Positions 14,872 through 21,401 of a stretch of 29,768 nucleotides of DNA are shown piece after piece. Numbering within the stretch: position 1 is the first letter of the stretch; the number at the start of each line of letters is the position of its first letter. A program made the position numbers and the translations under genes. The stretch is taken from positions 1 through 29,768 of IMG/VR virus record IMGVR_UViG_3300049048_000041; one strand, given 5' to 3'. The notes under the pieces were generated by a model. The model was not told the origin of the DNA, made no database searches, and was given only the letters and a program-made list of their open reading frames with translations. This DNA is from a virus.

Positions 14872-15294
14872 TCAGGCTTTCAGCCGGTGGACGATCACGT
14901 CGCCGCCGGAGTTGACGTCGATGTCGCAGGCGATACGCACCGCGTCCTGGGGCTTGGCGCCGGCCTTGAATGCCGCCACCGCGTACCCGCCGCCCGAGCC
15001 GATGCCGTGGTAGCCGCGCTCGACCAGCTGCTCGAAGCCATCGGCCGAGACGTCGAACACGCCCTCGGCGCGCAGGATCAGCGCCGAGAACGTGTCCAGC
15101 TTGGGGCGGCCACCCTTCTTGCCGCCCATGTACCACTCGACCCAGGCGGCTGCGTCCTTGACGTTGCCGGCGATCCCCACGAGCTCGACGCCCACGCGCC
15201 GCACCTTTGTCATGGGGAACCAGGTCGAGTCGCTGGTGCACTTGCTGTCGCACACCATGACGCCGGCCTTGGCGTCAGCGAACACGGTAGTCAT
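14872..15294 (-). CDS. HslV-like Ntn hydrolase (proteasome beta-like)
   Basis: Resembles the HslV peptidase of the bacterial HslVU protease. MTTVFADAKAGVMVCDSK would expose a catalytic Thr after Met removal, as in HslV (TTI...). Further matches include TKVRRV, LVGIAGNVKDA, ALILRAEG, GIGSGGGYAVAA, a DAVRIACDIDVNSGG stretch and a short basic end. At 140 aa it is shorter than HslV (about 175 aa), and no HslU-type ATPase is encoded nearby. It may act alone, use the host HslU, or have another Ntn activity. It starts by ATGA overlap with Rz1, so it is translated with the lysis genes. The superfamily call is good; the protease activity and target are inference. Confidence 0.8.
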   Translation of the reverse strand: MTTVFADAKAGVMVCDSKCTSDSTWFPMTKVRRVGVELVGIAGNVKDAAAWVEWYMGGKKGGRPKLDTFSALILRAEGVFDVSADGFEQLVERGYHGIGSGGGYAVAAFKAGAKPQDAVRIACDIDVNSGGDVIVHRLKA

Positions 15295-15539
15295 CTAGGC
15301 CACGCGCGCAGGAGCCCGACCCGCTTGGCGCGTTCGCAGCTGGCGAACCCCATCCACTCGACCAGTGCCTCGGCCAACTCCCGGGCCGTGGCCATGTCCG
15401 GAAGGTCATCGGGCGGCGGGCACGGCGTCGTCAGCACCACAGGCGCTGGCGGAATCGCCGCGGGCGCAGCGGGCGGCTTCGTTGAGCAGCCGGCGAGCAT
15501 CAGCAGGGACAGGACAGGAAGCCAAGCTCTGGGCGGCAT
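15291..15539 (-). CDS. Rz1: Rz1-like outer-membrane spanin lipoprotein
   Basis: o-spanin that links with Rz to fuse inner and outer membranes at the end of lysis. Signal peptide MPPRAWLPVLSLLMLAGC has lipobox LAGC with Cys18, followed by the proline-rich segment typical of Rz1 (STKPPAAPAAIPPAPVVL). The start lies inside Rz in a different frame, and the two overlap over 15406-15539, the usual Rz/Rz1 arrangement. Unlike lambda Rz1 it is not fully nested: it extends past the Rz stop to 82 aa, ending with a helical, cysteine-containing tail. Its stop overlaps the next start as ATGA. Confidence 0.88.
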   Translation of the reverse strand: MPPRAWLPVLSLLMLAGCSTKPPAAPAAIPPAPVVLTTPCPPPDDLPDMATARELAEALVEWMGFASCERAKRVGLLRAWPR

Positions 15540-15786
15540 AGCGCACCTCCGTGATGGTCTGGGTGATGACCCGCTCCCGGGCCGCGGCTTGGACGACGTA
15601 GCGCTTCTCGGCCGCACGCTGCAAGTCCAGGTTGGCTTCACGCTGCGCCTCGACGGCGCGTTGCAGTTGCAGTTCCTTGCTGGCGGCGCGCCAGTTCTGC
15701 ACCTTCCAGGCGCTGCTGCCGCCGGCGGCAAAGCCCACCAGCACGGCCAGCGTCAGGCTGGCGATGGGGCCGAACCCGAAGATCAC
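15406..15786 (-). CDS. Rz: Rz-like inner-membrane spanin
   Basis: i-spanin (126 aa): an N-terminal membrane segment (GPIASLTLAVLVGFAAGGSS) then a long periplasmic coiled coil rich in Gln, Glu, Arg and Ala (ASKELQLQRAVEAQREANLD and on to RERVITQTITEVRYAA). It pairs with Rz1, whose gene begins inside it in another frame. I chose the GTG at 15786, which overlaps the endolysin stop as GTGA and gives the expected Nin-Cout layout; an in-frame start at 15891 would run through the endolysin gene. A C-terminal Cys pair (CPVPADA, CARGDSASAC) could form a disulphide in the periplasm. Confidence 0.88.
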   Translation of the reverse strand: MIFGFGPIASLTLAVLVGFAAGGSSAWKVQNWRAASKELQLQRAVEAQREANLDLQRAAEKRYVVQAAARERVITQTITEVRYAAQSLASCPVPADARRLLNEAARCARGDSASACGADDAVPAAR

Positions 15787-16259
15787 GCGAACATGCCCCC
15801 CGCCTTTTCGTAGGCGGCTTCGAGGGTGTCCATGCGGTGCTCGTTCTGGCCGTACCCCGCGCCGGGGAAGGACGCCCACCGTGATGCGCATTTCGCAACA
15901 GCACGGACGAAGTGGCCCGTCTCGATGTCATCGAGCGCCTTGCACTCCTTGATCAACTGCACGGCCCACCTGTCCTGGCTGGCCGGGCCGAAGTCCGGCA
16001 GCGACAGCTGCAGCTTGTAGTGCGCCCAGTAGCGCCCCATGAACTGGTAGCGCCCGGCCGCGTCCGAGTGCACCACCTTGCCCTTGATCACCATGCTCTG
16101 GCGCAGCTGCGGGTGGCGGCTGTAGTCGTGGAACAGGATCGGCTTGGCGGGCGTGGAGCCCACGATCACGTTGTAGCCGTCGTCGCTGAGCGCCAGCAGC
16201 TGTGCGCCAAGCTCGCTGTGCGCCGTCATGTCCAGGAACGCCTTGAGGTTGGGGCTCAC
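15783..16259 (-). CDS. Endolysin, lambda R-type lytic transglycosylase (GH104)
   Basis: Degrades peptidoglycan at lysis by non-hydrolytic cleavage of MurNAc-GlcNAc bonds. The protein (158 aa) lines up with phage lambda R: KAFLDMTAHSE with the catalytic Glu at 16, GYNVIVG, LFHDYSRHP, AAGRYQFMGRYW, LSLPDFGPASQDRWAVQLI, and ASFPGAGYGQNEH. Length matches lambda R (158 aa). No signal peptide or SAR segment is seen, so it needs the holin to reach the cell wall. It starts at a GTG that overlaps the holin stop (GTGA). Confidence 0.95.
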   Translation of the reverse strand: MSPNLKAFLDMTAHSELGAQLLALSDDGYNVIVGSTPAKPILFHDYSRHPQLRQSMVIKGKVVHSDAAGRYQFMGRYWAHYKLQLSLPDFGPASQDRWAVQLIKECKALDDIETGHFVRAVAKCASRWASFPGAGYGQNEHRMDTLEAAYEKAGGMFA

Positions 16260-16621
16260 TGCTTCAGTTCCTTGACCGCGGCCACCGGGTCCGCGCGGAA
16301 CCTCTTGAGCGCCATTGCTGCCCCGCCGATCACGAACCAGCCAGCGCCGCCCAGCACCGCATTCACGGCGGCGTGGTGCATGTGCTTGCCCGGGTCCAGG
16401 AAGCTGAACCAGGTGGTCGAGTCGAGGTAGTCGAAGAAGGCTTCGCCCAGCACGATGGAGCAGGCCATGGCGACGAACACGCGCATGAACAACTCGCGCT
16501 TCGTGGCGGGCATGTCCACGGCTATCATGATCGCCGCGCCGACGCCTGCCGGCAGCAGCTTGGATAGAACGGTAGCGAGCCAGCCCGCTGCGTCAGGGTG
16601 GAAATGCTCGTTCATTCGCAT
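16256..16621 (-). CDS. Holin-like protein with three membrane segments
   Basis: Small membrane protein (121 aa) just upstream of the endolysin, hence the probable holin that opens the inner membrane at a set time. Hydrophobic segments: about 12-36 (AGWLATVLSKLLPAGVGAAI), about 45-70 (LFMRVFVAMACSIVLGEAFF) and about 86-110 (HAAVNAVLGGAGWFVIGGAA), with a basic, charged C-terminus (KRFRADPVAAVKELKQ), as in class I holins. Two close in-frame ATGs exist (16621 and 16615). A dual start, as in lambda holin/antiholin pairs, is possible because the extra residues add an Arg (MRM). Frame further upstream is rejected. Confidence 0.82.
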   Translation of the reverse strand: MRMNEHFHPDAAGWLATVLSKLLPAGVGAAIMIAVDMPATKRELFMRVFVAMACSIVLGEAFFDYLDSTTWFSFLDPGKHMHHAAVNAVLGGAGWFVIGGAAMALKRFRADPVAAVKELKQ

Positions 16622-16643
16622 AGCGCTTTCAGCCGTGAGGCGT

Positions 16644-16916
16644 TTAGTTGAGGGTGTGCGTGCCTTGCCAGGCGGCGCCCCACGCTGCCCACACACTTCC
16701 GTGCAGTGCCTCGCGTTCGGCCTGCACCTTGCAGTGCGACGGCTGGAAGAAAAACAGGGCGTCAATGAAGTGGTGGGTCCAGCCCCACCACTTGTGGCCG
16801 CGGTGGTTCCACGCTTCACCGGAAAGCGTGTGGCGGAAGCTGCCGCCGTGCAGCAGGTTGCCCAGGCAGTCCAGTGCGAGCAACGGGACGAGCAAGAGCA
16901 AGCCGATGCGCTTCAT
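16644..16916 (-). CDS. 90-aa exported or membrane-anchored phage protein
   Basis: No named family. A basic start and hydrophobic N-terminus (MKRIGLLLLVPLLALDCLGN) act as signal peptide or membrane anchor. The body is rich in Trp and His (EAWNHRGHKWWGWTHHFID), then ALFFFQPSHCKVQAEREALH. I recall similar small proteins (ALD(Q)...SAxAWR...IDALFF...HC..AYEAE) next to lysis or tail genes of other proteobacterial phages, always without a proven role. It lies between the tail fibre and holin genes, so it may belong to lysis or to a virion function. The His/Cys content could bind metal. Confidence 0.72.
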   Translation of the reverse strand: MKRIGLLLLVPLLALDCLGNLLHGGSFRHTLSGEAWNHRGHKWWGWTHHFIDALFFFQPSHCKVQAEREALHGSVWAAWGAAWQGTHTLN

Positions 16917-16919
16917 GGC

Positions 16920-18047
16920 CTAGACCGCGATCTCTTCGACAACGAGAGTTGCAGCCGAGACACCGCCGAACAGACGCGCCGAGTCGAGGCCGTTCATTCG
17001 CATGGTGTACGCCCCCACGGGGCCAACGCGCACAGTGAACGTCAGCGCAGTGGTGACGCCAGGGACGTACTCCCATTCGCAATCGATCTGCCTTGCGTTA
17101 TTGGCTGTCGCCTCTGCGATGGTCGCCGCCAGCGCGTTCGCCGACGCGCTCGAAAACACGGCCGCAACGCCGGACCCTCCAGATGTCAGTGCGAACTGGC
17201 CGCGAAACCGCAGTCGCACCCGACTCGACGCCGACGTCGGCGTCAGGGTCACGGAGATGATCTCGGTGCCCTCCGTGTTCTGGGGGATGGTGTCGTCCGC
17301 AGGGATGACGGTCGTTAGGTCCGCGTTGGTGGCGTAACTGCCGAAGGCGCGATTAACAAGTGCTGCTGTGAAGCCGAGATTTGCCCGCCCAGTCGCGCCG
17401 GTTGCTGCGGCACCGATTGCAGTGCGCGCAGCGGCCGCATCCGTGGCGGTGAACACGGCACCGCCCACGCTGGTTGCCCCGAACGCCGTGCGCCCCAGCG
17501 CCAGCGTGCCGGCCTGCACCACCGGCGCCATGGCGGCCGACACCAGCCCGTCCGCCGTGTCCGGCTCGTAGTTCACCAGCGACAGCGCATCGGAGCTCCA
17601 GCCGATCAGCGTGCTGGCCTCGGGCGTCGGCAGTTCGGCGCTCACGCCGGTGCTGTTGGCCGAGAGCGTCAGCGCGCGGTCGATCTGCTCCTGCAGCTGC
17701 TGGTCGCGCATGACGCCCAAGTCCAGCGCCGCCTCGTGCGTCTCGGCCGGGAAGGGGTCGTTCTCCACGTAATCGGTCAGCTGCGTCAGCGGCACGTTGC
17801 GCAGGATGGAGATGCGCTGGTCCGCGGTCGGGGCGGTCACGGCGGTGATCGAGCCGCCAACCGACACGCCCTCCCCCGTCACCGTGTAGTCGGTGGTCAG
17901 CGCCAGCGTTGTCACCACGCCGGTGCTGATCTGGGTGCGCAGCACCTGGATGTGCGTCTCGTCCGTGAAGTAGAAAGGCACCGTGAACGAAGTGGTCGCT
18001 CCGTTGCCCGTGTAGTCTGCGCGCAGGGTTGTGGTGCTGACGGTCAT
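16920..18047 (-). CDS. Tail fibre protein with T7-like N-terminal domain
   Basis: Receptor-binding fibre (375 aa). The N-terminus (TTTLRADYTGNGATTSFTVP, YFTDETHIQVLR, YTVTGEGVSVGG, RISILRNVPLTQLTDY, FPAETHEAALD) is the T7 gp17-like domain that attaches the fibre to the tail, ending in a helix (MRDQQLQEQIDRALTL). A repetitive Ala/Gly/Thr shaft (about 150-240) follows, and a C-terminal beta-rich part (about 250-375) probably contacts the host. It is short for a T7-type fibre. It has an SD (AGAGG) and its own predicted promoter, separated from the upstream 1100-aa gene by 51 bases. No chaperone gene is seen next to it; the 90-aa neighbour might contribute. Confidence 0.9.
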   Translation of the reverse strand: MTVSTTTLRADYTGNGATTSFTVPFYFTDETHIQVLRTQISTGVVTTLALTTDYTVTGEGVSVGGSITAVTAPTADQRISILRNVPLTQLTDYVENDPFPAETHEAALDLGVMRDQQLQEQIDRALTLSANSTGVSAELPTPEASTLIGWSSDALSLVNYEPDTADGLVSAAMAPVVQAGTLALGRTAFGATSVGGAVFTATDAAAARTAIGAAATGATGRANLGFTAALVNRAFGSYATNADLTTVIPADDTIPQNTEGTEIISVTLTPTSASSRVRLRFRGQFALTSGGSGVAAVFSSASANALAATIAEATANNARQIDCEWEYVPGVTTALTFTVRVGPVGAYTMRMNGLDSARLFGGVSAATLVVEEIAV

Positions 18048-18059
18048 CGTGTGCCTCTG

Positions 18060-18074
18060 TTGTGATTATCTCAA
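18060..18074 (-). promoter_or_regulatory. Near-palindromic 15-bp motif, copy C
   Basis: On the minus strand TTGAGATAATCACAA, 12 of 15 bases as in copy A (2182-2196), again with TG in front. It covers the -10 box of the predicted tail fibre promoter, about 13 bases before the fibre start codon. Confidence 0.5.
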
Positions 18075-18093
18075 CATCGCGGACAATAGCCAA
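18065..18093 (-). promoter_or_regulatory. Predicted sigma70 promoter for the tail fibre gene
   Basis: Read on the minus strand: TTGGCT (18093-18088), exactly 17 bases, GATAAT (18070-18065), inside the 51-base gap between the 1100-aa gene and the fibre gene. The spacing and -10 box are good. The -10 box lies within motif copy C, so expression may be regulated. Confidence 0.5.
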
Positions 18094-18098
18094 CCCGG

Positions 18099-21000
18099 CT
18101 ACTTGGTTTGCGCCATGCGGCGCCTGAGTTCGGCCGCGATCCGCTCGGACTCGCGCTGCAGCTGCTCCGGCCCCACCGCGGCAGCGCGTCCGGCCACCCT
18201 TGCCTTCTCGAACACCTGCTGCATCGCCGCGCGCTGGGCGGTGTCGGGCATGTTGTCCCATGTCGGGGAGTTCACCAGGTCGGTCAGGACCCGGTACGCG
18301 AGGCGCCCCGACTCGCTGGCGAACACGTCCTGTTGCTCGGGGGTGAGCTCCACCTTCCCCAGCTTCGAGTCTCGCCCGGCCGGCAACTCGATGCTGTCGG
18401 GCGCCTTGGCCACGCCCACCTCGAGGCGGGCGGCTTCCGCGCGCACCTTGTCGCCGGACTGCACCGACTGGGTGATCGGCGTGACCATGCCCATGCGGTC
18501 CTTGGCCAGGATCGGCTCGCCGTAGGCGTCTCGCTTGGGGTACAAGTCCTCGCGCAGCCCAGGGATGCGGGCGCGCACCGCGTCCATCACCGAATCGACC
18601 TCGCGCTGGTACGGGTCCATCATCTGCGCCGGCTGCGCGACGATCGCCGGCACGGCGCTGCCGGCCATGCTCTGCACGAACTTGGGGCCGAAGCGGCTGG
18701 GGTCGCTGAGCGCGTTGACGATGTTGGCGATGCCCTGCAGGAACGTCTGATTCGTGACCGCGTTGGCGAAGGCGGTGGACAGGATCTTCGGAATCTTGTC
18801 GCTCTCGTCGGGGGTCAGGTTGTCCCAGACGCTGGCCATGTCGGCGGCCATGCCCATCAGGGTGCCCACCGGCTGCAGGCGCTGGTAGCTGTACCAGGTG
18901 TCCCCCACCTTGACGGAGTACGGCTGCCAGCCGGCGGCCATGGCCACCGCGCGCTTCTTGGGATCCGGGTCGCCGGCGCCGGAGATGTGGCCGGACAGGG
19001 CGAAGGCGAACACCGCGGTGCCCACGCTCGTGCCCACCACCATCTCCGCGATCGCCTGGTCGCGCGCCGCGCCGCCCTTGGCGAAGGCTTCGCGCCACTC
19101 CCCGATGATGGGCGCGGCGGGCGTCAGGCGCACCATCTCCTTGAACACGTTGGCCGGCGTCTGCACGAAGGGCACCGCCCACTCCAGGTGCAGCTTGCGG
19201 ATGACCGCCTGCACCGCCTGGCCCTTTTCGCCCAGCGGCATGTTGAAAGTGAAGCGGGCGCCGGCGGCATCCACCGCCTGCTCCATCTTGACGCTCGGGT
19301 TGGCGGCCAGTTCCAGCACGCGCTCGCGGAACTCGCGGGTGGCCGGATTGAAGCCCTCCTTGACCGCCTCGCGGGACGCCAGGGCGTACATCTCACCGCG
19401 CTCGTTGGTGACACGGAAGAAGGCGTCGGCGGTGGACAGCAGGCGGAACGGCACCCGGATCACCTCGCCGGCCACGCCCTCGATCGAGTTTCGCCGCTGC
19501 TCGGCCTTGGCGCTGATCTCGCCGGTGCGCAGGACGGCCATGGCCGCCTTCGAGCCGTCGATCACGCCATGGATATTGCCCAGCACGCGGGCCAGCGGCT
19601 CCACTGCGGTGACGCGATCGGGGCCCGAGCGGGCGAAGCTGACGGCCGCGGCCACCGTGTCCACCAGCGGGCGCGTGGCCATGAAGGTGGCGTTGCCCAT
19701 GATGTTGGCCAGCTGGGTGAAGGGGCCGGACACCAGGCCCGCCTTCCACGCCTCGACCACCTTGTCCCATGTGGTGGCGCGCGATGCGCGCTCAGCGAAG
19801 GCCAGCGCCTCGCGCGGGCTGCCCAGGTCGCCCATCATGTCGACCATCTTGTCGAAGTTCACGCCACCATTGGGGCTGTCGGGCGTGGCGAACCGGTCGG
19901 AGATGAGCTTGTTCAGGTCGTCGAAGTACGCCTTGTCCCGGTTCGTGGACTTCAGGATGTTCAGGGCCCGGCCCACCTCGGCCTGCGCGCCGCGCGTGGT
20001 GGCGTGCGCCGTGGCCACGCGCTCGATCTGCGCGAGCAGCTGCGCCTGCATCTCCGGGGTGGCGCGGCCCTCGGCCTTGGCCGCCACGTAGTCGTTGCGC
20101 AGCGCCATCAACTGCTCGGCGCCGGAGATGAGCAACTGCTTCTGCGCATAGATGTCGGCCGCCAGCTTCTGGTAGTTGGCGCCCGTGGGGGCGTCCGGCA
20201 GCTTGGTGCCGGTGGACTGCTCGAAGAGCGTGCGCGCCTCCAGGTACGTCTGCTCCCACGGCACGGTGCCGCGCTTGGCCTCCAGGATGCGCGCTTCGTA
20301 CAGGCCCGAGAGGCGCGACAGCGCGCCTGCCACGTCCGCCGACGAGTTCAGGTAGTTGTAGTTGACGTGCGTGGACAGCACCGGCTCGCCCGGCAGCTGC
20401 GGCACGTCCGCGAACGGGCGCTCCACGAAAGCGCGGGCCGCCTGCGGCGACGGATCAGGCACGGCGTCCCGGGCGTTCTCGGCGCGGGCGGCTTCCCGGT
20501 ACGCCCGGGGAATCTCCGGGGCGCCGAACAGGTCCATCTGGTCCGGCCGCTGCAGATCCTCCACGATGGTGGGGTCCCGCTTGGCCTCGGCCGCCACCTC
20601 GAGCGGGTCCTTGCCGGTGCGCGCGTACACCTCGCGCAGCTTGGCCGCGCCCACCTGGGCACCCTTCAGGCCCACCAGCAGGATGGCCGTGTTCAGGAAG
20701 TCCTCGGGCTCGGGCATGCGGCCCTCGAGCGCCGCCGGCGTGACCACCAGGGCGCCGAACTCGGCCCCCAGCTTCACGCCTTCGGTGCCCGCCCGCGCGC
20801 CGCCGGCCGTCATCGTGCCGGCCATGACTTTGCCGCCCAGCATCGGCGCGGCCACCACTTCGGCGGCCCGGCCAGCGCCGGCCGTCACCGCGCCGATCAG
20901 CGCTTCCTTGCCGGTGGCCTTGAGCACGATGCTTGCGCGGTCCAGGAAGTCCGCGCTGCTGGTGATGTCGCCGCGGGAGAGGGCCTGGATGTAGGACTGG

Positions 21001-21401
21001 CGGATGGCGGCCGGCAGGGCGAACGCGCCCGCGCCCCCGCCCAGCGTCGCGCCCAGGGCGCTGCCCACCACCGGGACGGCACTGCCAGCCGCGCCGCCGG
21101 CGGCCGCGCCGCCAAGCACGCCGACGATCGACTGCGGAATCTCGGCCGCCATCTGCGTGCCGGCCTGCACCAGCTTCTCGTACCAGGTGGCGTGGTGCGG
21201 ATCCAGCTGCACGTCCGGCAGCTTGTTGCGCAGCATCAGGCCGGTGGCCGAACCTTGGAACCCCGCCGCCGCGGCGTCCGCGACGCCGCTGCCGGTGCGC
21301 GGCGCAGGTGCCGTCGCCCCGATCTGCTGGAACATCGACCACGGGCCGTCACCGCCGGCCGGGGCCTGCGCCTGCTGGTAGAGCTCCCAGGGCCCGCTCA
21401 T
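18099..21401 (-). CDS. Large internal virion / DNA ejection protein
   Basis: At 1100 aa the largest gene here, in the position of T7 gp16 (last core protein before the fibre). It probably is packed in the virion and ejected with DNA to form part of a channel. The N-terminus has two short repeats, GPWELYQQ (3-10) and GPWSMFQQ (19-26). A glycine-zipper membrane-active region follows (about 92-130, LGGAAAGGAAGSAVPVVGSA), with more Gly/Ala-rich helices to about 250. The remainder is long, charged, mostly helical sequence (for example ERVATAHATTRGAQAEVGRA). No catalytic motif was recognised. It starts by ATGA overlap with the transglycosylase gene. Role is inferred from size, composition and synteny. 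Confidence 0.82.
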   Translation of the reverse strand: MSGPWELYQQAQAPAGGDGPWSMFQQIGATAPAPRTGSGVADAAAAGFQGSATGLMLRNKLPDVQLDPHHATWYEKLVQAGTQMAAEIPQSIVGVLGGAAAGGAAGSAVPVVGSALGATLGGGAGAFALPAAIRQSYIQALSRGDITSSADFLDRASIVLKATGKEALIGAVTAGAGRAAEVVAAPMLGGKVMAGTMTAGGARAGTEGVKLGAEFGALVVTPAALEGRMPEPEDFLNTAILLVGLKGAQVGAAKLREVYARTGKDPLEVAAEAKRDPTIVEDLQRPDQMDLFGAPEIPRAYREAARAENARDAVPDPSPQAARAFVERPFADVPQLPGEPVLSTHVNYNYLNSSADVAGALSRLSGLYEARILEAKRGTVPWEQTYLEARTLFEQSTGTKLPDAPTGANYQKLAADIYAQKQLLISGAEQLMALRNDYVAAKAEGRATPEMQAQLLAQIERVATAHATTRGAQAEVGRALNILKSTNRDKAYFDDLNKLISDRFATPDSPNGGVNFDKMVDMMGDLGSPREALAFAERASRATTWDKVVEAWKAGLVSGPFTQLANIMGNATFMATRPLVDTVAAAVSFARSGPDRVTAVEPLARVLGNIHGVIDGSKAAMAVLRTGEISAKAEQRRNSIEGVAGEVIRVPFRLLSTADAFFRVTNERGEMYALASREAVKEGFNPATREFRERVLELAANPSVKMEQAVDAAGARFTFNMPLGEKGQAVQAVIRKLHLEWAVPFVQTPANVFKEMVRLTPAAPIIGEWREAFAKGGAARDQAIAEMVVGTSVGTAVFAFALSGHISGAGDPDPKKRAVAMAAGWQPYSVKVGDTWYSYQRLQPVGTLMGMAADMASVWDNLTPDESDKIPKILSTAFANAVTNQTFLQGIANIVNALSDPSRFGPKFVQSMAGSAVPAIVAQPAQMMDPYQREVDSVMDAVRARIPGLREDLYPKRDAYGEPILAKDRMGMVTPITQSVQSGDKVRAEAARLEVGVAKAPDSIELPAGRDSKLGKVELTPEQQDVFASESGRLAYRVLTDLVNSPTWDNMPDTAQRAAMQQVFEKARVAGRAAAVGPEQLQRESERIAAELRRRMAQTK

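Noticed and set aside
16920-18047. Diversity-generating retroelement acting on the tail fibre, as in BPP-1
   Set aside because: No reverse transcriptase gene, no template repeat and no adenine-biased repeat pair were found in the window.
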